Shown here: piece after piece, positions 16,714 through 24,336 of the stretch | Position numbering within the stretch: the stretch's first letter is position 1 | Layout: every line of letters starts with the position of its first letter | From: Klebsiella quasivariicola | GTDB taxonomy: Bacteria > Pseudomonadota > Gammaproteobacteria > Enterobacterales > Enterobacteriaceae | Reading direction: 5' to 3' | DNA length: 64,000 nt | Assembly: GCF_002269255.1 (NCBI RefSeq) | Contig: NZ_CP022823.1 | Coordinates: forward strand, 4,650,001 to 4,714,000 | Position numbers and translations under genes: made by a program | Notes under the pieces: model-generated | What the model saw: only the letters and a program-made list of their open reading frames with translations | Told to the model about the DNA's origin: nothing | Database searches by the model: none

Positions 16714-17703
16714 ATGCCTGAAACCCGTAAAGTTGTTATCACTCCCGGCGAACCCGCCGGGATTGGCCCTGACCTGGTCGTGCAGCTTGCCCAGCGCGAC
16801 TGGCCAGTTGAGCTGGTGATCTGCGCCGACGGCGCCCTGTTAACTGACCGAGCCCAGCGGCTCGGTCTTCCTTTATCGCTCCTTCCATACGATCCTGCGC
16901 AACCGCCCGTCCCGCAGCGTGCCGGTACCCTGACGCTGCTAAATGTGCCGCTGAACGTTCCGGCGGAACCCGGCGTGCTGAATGTCCAAAACGGCGCCTA
17001 CGTAGTGGAGACGCTGGCGCGCGCCTGCGACGGCTGTCTGAACGGCGAGTTTGCGGCGTTAGTGACCGGCCCGGTGCACAAAGGCAATATCAACGATGCC
17101 GGCATTGCCTTTACCGGCCATACCGAGTTCTTTGAAGAACGTGCCCAGGCCAGTAAAGTGGTAATGATGCTGGCGACCGAAGAGCTGCGGGTGGCGCTGG
17201 TCACCACCCATCTGCCGTTGAAAGCCATCAGCGAGGCGATTACGCCCGACCTGCTGCGCGAGATCATCACCATTCTCGATCACGACCTGCGCACAAAGTT
17301 CGGTATTGCCCAGCCGCACGTACTGGTTTGCGGGCTTAACCCGCACGCCGGCGAAGGCGGCCATATGGGAACGGAAGAGATAGAGACCATCATTCCGGTA
17401 CTGGAAGAGATGCGCGCAAAGGGGATGCACCTCAGCGGTCCGCTGCCGGCAGACACCCTCTTCCAGCCGAAATATCTTGATCATGCCGATGCGGTACTCG
17501 CGATGTACCACGATCAGGGCCTGCCCGTGCTAAAATACCAGGGCTTTGGCCGCGGCGTGAACATTACGCTCGGTTTACCTTTTATTCGTACCTCCGTTGA
17601 CCACGGCACCGCGCTGGAATTAGCCGGCCAGGGGAAAGCGGACGTCGGCAGTTTTATCACGGCGCTTAATCTCGCCATCAAAATGATTGTTAATACCCAA
17701 TGA
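16714..17703 (+). CDS. pdxA: 4-hydroxythreonine-4-phosphate dehydrogenase
   Basis: PdxA oxidises 4-phosphohydroxy-L-threonine with NAD in the deoxyxylulose 5-phosphate-dependent pathway to pyridoxal phosphate. The 329-residue product has the ITPGEPAGIGPD nucleotide segment at the N-terminus and metal-binding histidines in TTHLPL, NPHAGEGG and YHDQGLP. The ATG at 16714 is 5 bp after the surA stop, and the final ATGA overlaps the rsmA start, so translation is coupled. Its place within an envelope/rRNA maintenance operon is the classic enterobacterial arrangement. Confidence 0.97.
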   Translation: MPETRKVVITPGEPAGIGPDLVVQLAQRDWPVELVICADGALLTDRAQRLGLPLSLLPYDPAQPPVPQRAGTLTLLNVPLNVPAEPGVLNVQNGAYVVETLARACDGCLNGEFAALVTGPVHKGNINDAGIAFTGHTEFFEERAQASKVVMMLATEELRVALVTTHLPLKAISEAITPDLLREIITILDHDLRTKFGIAQPHVLVCGLNPHAGEGGHMGTEEIETIIPVLEEMRAKGMHLSGPLPADTLFQPKYLDHADAVLAMYHDQGLPVLKYQGFGRGVNITLGLPFIRTSVDHGTALELAGQGKADVGSFITALNLAIKMIVNTQ

Positions 17704-18521
17704 ATAATCGAGTCCATCAGGGCCACTTAGCCCGTAAACGCTTCGGGCAGAACTTCCTCAACGATCAGTTTGTGATCGACAGCATCGTCTCGGCGATTAA
17801 TCCGCAGAAAGGCCAGGCGATGGTTGAAATCGGCCCCGGTCTGGCAGCACTCACCGAGCCGGTCGGCGAACGTCTGGATCAGCTGACCGTTATCGAGCTG
17901 GACCGCGATCTGGCCGCCCGCCTGCAGACGCATCCGTTCCTCGGACCGAAGCTGACTATTTATCAGCAGGATGCGATGACCATGAACTTCGGCGAACTGG
18001 CGGAGAAAATGGGCCAGCCGCTGCGCGTCTTCGGCAACCTGCCATACAATATATCGACCCCGCTGATGTTCCATCTGTTCAGCTATACTGATGCCATTGC
18101 CGATATGCACTTTATGCTGCAGAAGGAAGTGGTGAATCGTCTGGTTGCCGGACCGAACAGTAAGGCGTATGGTCGATTAAGCGTAATGGCGCAATATTAT
18201 TGCCAGGTGATCCCGGTGCTCGAAGTGCCGCCAAGCGCGTTTACCCCACCGCCTAAGGTCGACTCCGCGGTGGTACGCCTGGTGCCGCACAGCACCATGC
18301 CGTATCCGGTCAAAGAGATCCGGGTGCTGAGCCGCATCACCACCGAAGCGTTCAACCAGCGCCGCAAGACCATCCGCAACAGTCTCGGCAATCTGTTCAG
18401 CGTGGAAGTGCTGACCGAGCTGGGCATTGACCCGGCTATGCGCGCAGAAAATATTTCCGTGGCGCAGTACTGCCAGATGGCCAACTGGCTGTCTGACAAT
18501 CTGCCATCGAAGGAGAGCTAA
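17700..18521 (+). CDS. rsmA: 16S rRNA dimethyladenosine transferase RsmA (KsgA)
   Basis: RsmA dimethylates two adjacent adenines (1518 and 1519) near the 3' end of 16S rRNA, a late checkpoint of 30S assembly; its loss gives kasugamycin resistance. The 273-residue product has the SAM-binding EIGPGLAALTEP motif near residue 42 and the catalytic NLPYNIS motif near 113. It starts inside the pdxA stop (ATGA overlap) and is followed 2 bp later by apaG. Confidence 0.97.
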   Translation: MNNRVHQGHLARKRFGQNFLNDQFVIDSIVSAINPQKGQAMVEIGPGLAALTEPVGERLDQLTVIELDRDLAARLQTHPFLGPKLTIYQQDAMTMNFGELAEKMGQPLRVFGNLPYNISTPLMFHLFSYTDAIADMHFMLQKEVVNRLVAGPNSKAYGRLSVMAQYYCQVIPVLEVPPSAFTPPPKVDSAVVRLVPHSTMPYPVKEIRVLSRITTEAFNQRRKTIRNSLGNLFSVEVLTELGIDPAMRAENISVAQYCQMANWLSDNLPSKES

Positions 18522-18523
18522 CC

Positions 18524-18901
18524 ATGATTCATTCGCCCCGGGTGTGTGTCCAGGTACAGAGCGTCTATATCGAATCGCAGTCTTCCCCGGAAGAAGAGCG
18601 CTATGTCTTCGCTTACACCGTCACCATTCGCAACCTGGGGCGGAGTCAGGTTCAGCTGCTTGGCCGCTACTGGCTCATCACTAACGGCCACGGTCGTGAG
18701 ACTGAAGTTCAGGGTGAAGGGGTGGTCGGCGAGCAACCGCATATTCCCGCCGGCGGTGAATATCAATATACCAGCGGCGCAGTCATTGAAACGCCGCTGG
18801 GAACCATGCAGGGTCATTATGAGATGATCGATATCGACGGCGCGCCGTTCCGTATCGAGATCCCTGTGTTCCGTCTCGCAGTTCCAACGCTCATTCATTA
18901 A
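18524..18901 (+). CDS. apaG: ApaG domain protein (Co2+/Mg2+ efflux-associated)
   Basis: A 125-residue single-domain protein with an immunoglobulin-like fold; its biochemical role is not settled, although mutants affect cobalt resistance and magnesium efflux. It has the expected length, the YTVTIRN strand early on and the GVVGEQPHIPAG segment characteristic of the family. It sits 2 bp after rsmA with GGAGAG upstream, and apaH follows after 4 bp. Confidence 0.95.
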   Translation: MIHSPRVCVQVQSVYIESQSSPEEERYVFAYTVTIRNLGRSQVQLLGRYWLITNGHGRETEVQGEGVVGEQPHIPAGGEYQYTSGAVIETPLGTMQGHYEMIDIDGAPFRIEIPVFRLAVPTLIH

Positions 18902-18905
18902 AACA

Positions 18906-19754
18906 ATGTCAACATACCTTATTGGCGACGTTCACGGTTGCTACGATGAACTGATCGCATTATTAGCGCAGGTTAAATTCGACCCGAGCACCGACATGTT
19001 ATGGCTCACCGGCGATCTGGTGGCCCGTGGCCCGGGGTCGCTGGAGGTCCTGCGCTATGTCAAATCTCTGGGCGCCAGCGTGCGACTGGTGCTGGGCAAC
19101 CATGACTTACACCTGCTGGCGGTCTTTGCCGGTATTAGCCGCAACAAGCCAAAGGATCGTCTGAAACCACTGCTGGAAGCGCCGGATGCCGATGAGCTGC
19201 TCAACTGGCTGCGTCGCCAGCCGCTGCTGCAGGTGGATGAAGAGAAAAAGCTGGTGATGGCCCATGCCGGCATCACGCCGCAGTGGGATCTGGAGACCGC
19301 CCAGCAGTGCGCACGCGATGTTGAAGCGGTACTCTCCAGCGACTCCTATCCTTTCTTCTTGGATGCCATGTACGGCGACATGCCGAACCACTGGAGCAAC
19401 GAGCTGAGCGGGCTGGCGCGCCTGCGCTTTATCTCTAACGCCTTTACCCGCATGCGCTACTGCTTCCCGAACGGCCAGCTGGATATGTATTCGAAAGAAG
19501 CGCCCGAGGACGCCCCGGCGCCGCTGAAGCCGTGGTTTGCCATTCCGGGCCCGGTGAGCAGTGCGTACAGTATTGCCTTTGGGCATTGGGCTTCGCTGGA
19601 GGGACGCGGCACGCCGGAGGGGATTTACGCCCTGGATACCGGCTGCTGCTGGGGCGGGGAACTCACCTGCCTGCGCTGGGAAGATAAGCAGTACTTCACC
19701 CAGCCGTCGAACCGCCAGAAAAGCCTCGACGAAGGGGAAGCCGTCGCGTCCTGA
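18906..19754 (+). CDS. apaH: Symmetrical bis(5'-nucleosyl)-tetraphosphatase ApaH
   Basis: ApaH hydrolyses Ap4A to two ADP and removes Np4-type caps from RNA. The 282-residue product has the metallophosphatase signature: GDVHGCYDE (about 7-15), GDLVARGPGS (about 37-46) and GNHD (about 63-66). It is the last gene of the lptD run; REP palindromes and then the insertion sequence follow its stop codon, so the insertion should not disrupt its coding sequence. Confidence 0.97.
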   Translation: MSTYLIGDVHGCYDELIALLAQVKFDPSTDMLWLTGDLVARGPGSLEVLRYVKSLGASVRLVLGNHDLHLLAVFAGISRNKPKDRLKPLLEAPDADELLNWLRRQPLLQVDEEKKLVMAHAGITPQWDLETAQQCARDVEAVLSSDSYPFFLDAMYGDMPNHWSNELSGLARLRFISNAFTRMRYCFPNGQLDMYSKEAPEDAPAPLKPWFAIPGPVSSAYSIAFGHWASLEGRGTPEGIYALDTGCCWGGELTCLRWEDKQYFTQPSNRQKSLDEGEAVAS

Positions 19755-19759
19755 GTCTT

Positions 19760-19839
19760 CCCGGATGGTGGCGTGTTGCGCCTTATCCGGGCAACCTGCG
19801 GCGCCGTTTTGTCGGGTGGCGGCTAACGCCTTACCCGAC
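19760..19839. repeat. Pair of REP palindromes (BIME) downstream of apaH, the second one interrupted
   Basis: REP unit 1 (19760-19792) has CCCGGAT and ATCCGGG arms around TGGCG/GCGCC. REP unit 2 (19811-19839) runs GTCGGGTGGCGG to CGCCTTACCCGAC. The expected end of unit 2, CTAC, is not contiguous: the insertion sequence begins at the CT, and ACATTTCCG resumes at 21032. Unit 2 is thus the target site of the adjacent element. Confidence 0.85.
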
Positions 19840-19856
19840 CTTGTATTATTCCTTTC

Positions 19857-20036
19857 GTGCAGAGAGAACCGGCCAGTTCTTTCTGCCATGCAGTCCGGAT
19901 GCCGCACCCGACCTTAGATCCTCAAATCTGTGTCGTAGATAATTCGCACCGGACTGCGCTCCTCCACAAGTGATAAACCGAACAGTATCATGGACCGGAA
20001 CACCCGGTACCCCGCATTTGCAAGGATGGTTACACC
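19857..20036 (+). ncRNA. Predicted bridge RNA of the IS110-family element
   Basis: About 180 nt just upstream of the recombinase fold as expected for an IS621-type bridge RNA. A 5' hairpin pairs GCAGAGAGAAC (19859-19869) with GTTCTTTCTGC (19876-19886). A long-range stem pairs GCAGTCCGG (19890-19898) with CCGGACTGC (19949-19957), enclosing a target-binding loop. In that loop ACCCGACCT (19906-19914) equals the genomic sequence left of the insertion (19833-19841), and GTAG (19935-19938) is complementary to the CTAC junction at the right flank. The second, donor loop contains ACAGTATC (19982-19989), identical to the element's right end (21023-21030). Transcription has not been shown; exact ends are estimates. 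Confidence 0.8.
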
Positions 20037-21023
20037 ATGGAAAACAAACTCCACTTTATCGGCATTGATGTTGCCAAAGCTAAACTCGATGTCGATATGC
20101 TGCGCCCTGATGGCCGTCACCGCAGCAAGAAATTTGCCAACACCCCAAAAGGCCATAACGAGCTCGTCAGCTGGTTGTGCGGTCATCAGGTCAGCAATGC
20201 CCACGTCTGCATGGAAGCGACCGGGACGTATATGGAAGATGTCGCCGCTCATCTCTCTGACGCGGGGTATCTGGTCTCCATTATCAATCCGTTGCTCAGC
20301 AAAGCGTTCGTCCAGAGCCAGGGAATACGCAGCAAAACCGATACGGTGGATGCCCGCCAGCTGGCGTATTTTTGCCGGGAGAAACGCCCGGTGATATGGG
20401 AAGCCCCCCATCCGGTTGAGCGGGCCCTGCGGGCGCTGGTGCTGCGGCATCAGGCACTGACGGAAATGCATGTTCAGGAGCAGAACCGGCGGGAAAGTGC
20501 CCGTGAAGTTCAGTTGCCGAGTATCGACATGCACCTGCTGTGGCTGGAGACGGAACTGAAGCGTATCGAAAAGCAGATAAAAGACCTGACGGATGATGAT
20601 CCGGATATGAAGCACCGTCGCAAACTGCTGGACAGTATCCCGGGGATCGGAGCGAAAACATCGGCGGTGTTGCTGGCTTACGTGGGGCTGAAAAACAGAT
20701 TCCTGGAAGCGAGGCAGTTCGCGGCGTTCGCGGGTCTGACACCAAAGCAGCATGAATCAGGCAGCAGCATCCGGCGGGTGAGTCGGATGAGTAAAATGGG
20801 TCATATGTCGCTGCGCCGTGCGCTGTACATGCCGGCAATGGTGACGCTGTACAAGACAGAATGGGGTCGGATATTCAGGGAACGACTGGAGAAGAGCGGA
20901 AAAAATGCAAAGCTGATCATCGGTGCAATGATGCGGAAGCTGGCACAGGTGGCGTACGGGGTCCTGAAATCGGGACGCCCGTTCGATGCCACGCAGCATA
21001 CGGAAAATGCTTGCATGGCATAA
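20037..21023 (+). CDS. IS110-family bridge-RNA-guided recombinase (IS621-like transposase)
   Basis: A 328-residue recombinase. The N-terminal RuvC-like domain has the four acidic residues Asp11 (GIDVAKAK), Glu60 (MEATGTY), Asp102 and Asp105 (KTDTVDAR). A coiled-coil region follows (about 140-190), and the C-terminal Tnp domain carries a helix-hairpin-helix-like SIPGIGAKTSAV and the presumed catalytic Ser241 (HESGSS). Positions coincide with those I recall for IS621. The frame is intact and begins right after the predicted bridge RNA, so the element looks potentially active. In this family strand exchange occurs at the CT core through a 5' phosphoserine intermediate. Confidence 0.93.
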   Translation: MENKLHFIGIDVAKAKLDVDMLRPDGRHRSKKFANTPKGHNELVSWLCGHQVSNAHVCMEATGTYMEDVAAHLSDAGYLVSIINPLLSKAFVQSQGIRSKTDTVDARQLAYFCREKRPVIWEAPHPVERALRALVLRHQALTEMHVQEQNRRESAREVQLPSIDMHLLWLETELKRIEKQIKDLTDDDPDMKHRRKLLDSIPGIGAKTSAVLLAYVGLKNRFLEARQFAAFAGLTPKQHESGSSIRRVSRMSKMGHMSLRRALYMPAMVTLYKTEWGRIFRERLEKSGKNAKLIIGAMMRKLAQVAYGVLKSGRPFDATQHTENACMA

Positions 21024-21143
21024 CAGTATCTACATTTCCGTGCCATTTGTAGCCACGGGCAGCACTCCCGGAAGACGGAGCCCGCGACGGGAAATATGAC
21101 GAGGTACTGCGTGCGCCATCGTCACGGAATTCATGCAAAAGAA

Positions 21144-21174
21144 AACCCCGGTTACGTCAGACGCGACCGGGGTT
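21144..21174. terminator. Bidirectional terminator downstream of folA
   Basis: AACCCCGGT (21144-21152) pairs with ACCGGGGTT (21166-21174). T-rich sequence follows on the plus strand and A-rich sequence precedes on the other side, so it can end folA transcription arriving from the right and also transcripts leaving the insertion sequence. Confidence 0.75.
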
Positions 21175-21196
21175 TTTTCATGGCAATCCTTCCCGC

Positions 21197-21676
21197 TTAA
21201 CGGCGTTCGAGGATCTCAAAGCAGTAGCTGTGGGAGTTCTGCGCATCGGCATCATGAAACTCACTGAACACCGATTCCCACTCGTCCGGATCGTAATCCG
21301 GGAAATGAGTATCGCCTTCCACTTCCGCATCGATATGAGTCAGATACAGCTTCTGCGCTTTCGGCAGAAACTGCTCATACACGCGTCCACCGCCAATCAC
21401 CATAATCTCTTCCACATCGCCGCAGGCGGCAATCGCTTCCTCAACGGAGGAGACCCACTGCACGCGATCGTCGCTGCCGGGTTTGCTGCTGATCACGATG
21501 TTTTTACGCCCCGGCAACGGGCGTCCAATGGATTCCCAGGTCAGACGCCCCATCACTACCGGCTTATTTAACGTGTTGCGCTTGAACCAGGCGAGATCGG
21601 CAGGCAGGTTCCATGGCATGGCGTTTTCCATACCAATCACGCGATCTACCGCTAACGCCGCAATCAGACTGATCAT
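21197..21676 (-). CDS. folA: Dihydrofolate reductase (chromosomal, trimethoprim target)
   Basis: FolA reduces dihydrofolate to tetrahydrofolate with NADPH. The product is 159 residues, the standard length. The N-terminal MISLIAALA, the PWNLPADLAWFK segment with active-site Asp27, and the NADPH-binding VIGGGRVYEQ are present. Pro21, Leu28 and Trp30, positions often changed in trimethoprim-resistant mutants, are wild type. Convergent with apaH across the insertion sequence; the 173-bp gap toward kefC holds its promoter, which I cannot place exactly. Confidence 0.97.
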   Translation of the reverse strand: MISLIAALAVDRVIGMENAMPWNLPADLAWFKRNTLNKPVVMGRLTWESIGRPLPGRKNIVISSKPGSDDRVQWVSSVEEAIAACGDVEEIMVIGGGRVYEQFLPKAQKLYLTHIDAEVEGDTHFPDYDPDEWESVFSEFHDADAQNSHSYCFEILERR

Positions 21677-21849
21677 TCATTCATTCCTGAGTACAAAAAA
21701 TTGTCGCCACTATACGGAAAGCGTACAACTTCGTCGACTGGGCGGAGAGTAAAGAATAAGAAAATTTTCTGATTTGCTGGCAAGCCCACGTTCACACCGT
21801 GGGCCGCCAGAAGAGGATCTAAAAGAAAACAAAATGTTACTGGTTAGCG

Positions 21850-23715
21850 TCAGGCAGAGGGCTTATTTTCCGGCTCATCGGCAATATCCCCGGTATGCCT
21901 GCCCTCTTCCGTTCCCTGCCAGCCATGGCGCTGCACCAGCGACAGATGATGTCGATCTTCGTTGATGATGCCGGTGAGCATATCGCTGGTCCGCTTGAAG
22001 ACCGCCACCCGCGACGCCGCGTCGTTTTCCGCCATCGCCACCATCTCTTCGACCATTTGCAGGTTGAAACGACGGAACAGATCGGCCCGCTCGCGCGCTT
22101 CATAGGCGCCAAGCCCCAGCGCCTCCAGCGTCATTCGGCCGGACTTCAGCGCGGCCTCGAAGGTTTCACGCTCCGGCGCGTCAACGCCAGCCTGACGCAG
22201 CTGGATATAATGATCGACATCGCGGGCGCGGGAGATAATCTGCAGATGCGGGAAATGTTCTTTCACCCTCGCCACCAGCTCCAGGCTGACGTGCGGATCG
22301 TCAATGGCATTGATCAGCACTTCCGCCTTTTCCGCACCGGCTGACTCCAGCAGATCGACCCGGGTGGCATCGCCGTAGAAGACCTTCATATCAAATTTGC
22401 GCAGGGTATCGACATGGTCCGGATCGTGATCGAGGATCACCATCTTCACCCCGCTTGAGAGCAGCAGTCGCCCGGCAATCTGTCCGAAGCGGCCAAAGCC
22501 GGCGACAATCACCCGCGGCTGCTCTTCATCAATCTCGTCAGCGTCACGCGCCTGGCCGCTGGACGATTTCTCCATGCGGGTCAGCAGCACCAGCAGAATG
22601 GGGGTTGCCGCCATCGACAGGGCGACCGCCAGGGTCAACGCCTTTGCCCATTCGCCGTCCAGTACATCCGCCATCCGCGCGGCGCCAAAGACCACAAACG
22701 CGAACTCACTTCCCTGCCCCAGCAGCACCGCAAACCAGCGGCGCTGGGCGCGCGGCACGCCAAGCGGCCTGGCGATAAGCCACAGCATCAGCATTTTTAT
22801 CGCCAGGAAACCGACCAGCAAAATCACAATACGCAGCGGATGGGTCACGAGAGTGCCGAAATCAATCGACATGCCGACGCCGATAAAGAACAGCCCCAGC
22901 AGCAGTCCTTTAAACGGCTCAATATCGCTTTCCAGCGCATGACGATACTCGGAGCTGGCCAGCAGCACCCCGGCGAGAAACGCCCCCATCGCCATCGACA
23001 GCCCGACCTCTTCCAGCAATAAACCAAAGCCGAAAACCAGGAACAGGGCCACGGCGCTGAACACTTCGCGCAGTCCGGAACGGGCGACAAAGCGCAGCAG
23101 CGGACGGGTCAGATAGCGCCCCAGGGCCACCACCAGCGCCAGCGCCGCGGCCACCTTCAATGCGGAAAGAGCAAACGCCACCAGCGAGGTGGCGCCACCG
23201 CTGGCCGCCAGCAGCGGGATCATCGCCACCAGCGGGATCGCCGCGATATCCTGAAACAGCAGCACCGCGAAGGCGCTGCGCCCCATCTGCGACACCGTCA
23301 GATTACGCTCATTCATCGCCTGCATCGCAATGGCTGTGGAAGAGAGCGCCAGGGTCATGCCGATCAGCTCGGCCACCTGCCAGCGCAGGCCCAGCAGCAT
23401 GCAGAACAAGCCGATCAACACCCCGCAGGCCACCATCTGCAGCGCGCCGCCGCCAAACACCGAGGCGCGTAGCTTCCACAGCCGCTGCGGATCCAGCTCC
23501 AGACCAATGACGAACAGCATCAGCACCACGCCGATCTCGGCAAAGTGCAGAATCGCCTCGGCGTCGGTCACCAGCCGCAGCCCCCACGGGCCGATAATAC
23601 AGCCGGCGATCAGATAGCCCAGCACCGACCCCAGCCCCAGGCGGACGGCGATGGGCACAATCAGCGCCGCGGCGCCCAGGTAAATCAGCGCTTGTATCAG
23701 CGTATGGCTATCCAT
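21850..23715 (-). CDS. kefC: Glutathione-regulated K+/H+ antiporter KefC
   Basis: KefC is an inner-membrane K+ efflux system held shut by glutathione and opened by glutathione adducts, protecting against electrophiles by cytoplasmic acidification. The 621-residue product has about 12 membrane segments of the CPA2 antiporter type (residues 5-380), then a cytosolic KTN/RCK domain starting at VIVAGFGRFGQ near residue 400, and a hydrophilic tail. The frame is open to 23739; the ATG at 23715 gives the conserved MDSHTLIQ start and overlaps the end of kefF by 8 bp, coupling the two. Confidence 0.96.
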   Translation of the reverse strand: MDSHTLIQALIYLGAAALIVPIAVRLGLGSVLGYLIAGCIIGPWGLRLVTDAEAILHFAEIGVVLMLFVIGLELDPQRLWKLRASVFGGGALQMVACGVLIGLFCMLLGLRWQVAELIGMTLALSSTAIAMQAMNERNLTVSQMGRSAFAVLLFQDIAAIPLVAMIPLLAASGGATSLVAFALSALKVAAALALVVALGRYLTRPLLRFVARSGLREVFSAVALFLVFGFGLLLEEVGLSMAMGAFLAGVLLASSEYRHALESDIEPFKGLLLGLFFIGVGMSIDFGTLVTHPLRIVILLVGFLAIKMLMLWLIARPLGVPRAQRRWFAVLLGQGSEFAFVVFGAARMADVLDGEWAKALTLAVALSMAATPILLVLLTRMEKSSSGQARDADEIDEEQPRVIVAGFGRFGQIAGRLLLSSGVKMVILDHDPDHVDTLRKFDMKVFYGDATRVDLLESAGAEKAEVLINAIDDPHVSLELVARVKEHFPHLQIISRARDVDHYIQLRQAGVDAPERETFEAALKSGRMTLEALGLGAYEARERADLFRRFNLQMVEEMVAMAENDAASRVAVFKRTSDMLTGIINEDRHHLSLVQRHGWQGTEEGRHTGDIADEPENKPSA

Positions 23716-24241
23716 TCTGATGTGCCTCCTGCCAGTCAATTAAGCGTTGACGATAATGGCGGGCCTGCTCCTGCAGCGTTTCGTCATCGCAGATAAAGGT
23801 GCAGTGCATGGCAAACGGCGGCAGCCATTTCATGCCGCAGTAAAGCGCAGTTGCCTGCAACGGCTGCGCCAGCACCGGAAAACCGGGAAATGAACCGATG
23901 TCGAAGTGGCTTTCACCGCCGCCGGTGGTCACCGCCCACATCAGCGATTTACCGCGCAGGGCAATACCGTTGTGGCCATAGGCCCAGCCGTGCGCCAGCA
24001 CTTTGTCCATCCACAGCTTCAGCAGCGGCGGTACGCTATACCACTGCATGGGATGCTGCCAGATAACCAGATCGGCACGGGCCAGCGCCGCCTGCTCGGC
24101 GGCGATATCGATATTAAAGTCAGGATAGAGTTGATAGAGGGAGCGTATCTCTACGCCTTCAAGCGTCCCTGCCTGTTCAAGCATTCGCTTATTCGCATGA
24201 GAATGCTGCGGATAAGGATGCGCATAAATTATCAGAATCAT
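23708..24241 (-). CDS. kefF: KefC ancillary protein, NAD(P)H:quinone oxidoreductase KefF
   Basis: KefF is a flavodoxin-fold oxidoreductase that binds KefC and is needed for its full activity; it also reduces quinones. The 177-residue product begins MILIIYAHPYPQHS, a typical FMN-binding start, with WQHPMQWYS and TTGGGES segments that line the flavin site. An upstream in-frame ATG at 24277 is not preferred. Promoter presumably lies in the 95-bp gap to the MFS gene. Confidence 0.95.
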   Translation of the reverse strand: MILIIYAHPYPQHSHANKRMLEQAGTLEGVEIRSLYQLYPDFNIDIAAEQAALARADLVIWQHPMQWYSVPPLLKLWMDKVLAHGWAYGHNGIALRGKSLMWAVTTGGGESHFDIGSFPGFPVLAQPLQATALYCGMKWLPPFAMHCTFICDDETLQEQARHYRQRLIDWQEAHQNG

Positions 24242-24336
24242 TGATTGGCCTGCGTTTGCTCTTGTCATAATCAGCAAGAGTGTAGACAGTTAAGCCAACG
24301 GCTTACAATGATAACTGTGATTTATGTCGCAGTGGG

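Larger units (their letters stand above)
19840..21031 (+). mobile_element. IS110-family, IS621-like insertion sequence inserted in a REP element
   Basis: The element is about 1.19 kb with a CT core at each end (19840-19841 and 21030-21031). The left end reads CTTGTATTATT and the right end ACAGTATCT, as I recall for IS621 termini. The left non-coding end is 195 bp and predicted to encode a bridge RNA; the right end has only about 8 bp after the recombinase stop, the IS110-subgroup layout. There are no terminal inverted repeats, as expected for this family. Joining the flanks through one CT restores a REP palindrome. It lies between the convergent 3' ends of apaH and folA. Boundaries are inferred from the core and guide matches, not from an empty site. 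Confidence 0.85.

Noticed and set aside
19935..21033. GTAGATA (19935-19941) and TATCTAC (21027-21033) as subterminal inverted repeats of an IS1111-type element
   Set aside because: The left copy lies within the predicted right target guide of the bridge RNA and the right copy is the right-end TATCT joined to flanking AC. They are explained by guide-target pairing, and the long left and short right non-coding ends fit the IS110 rather than the IS1111 layout.
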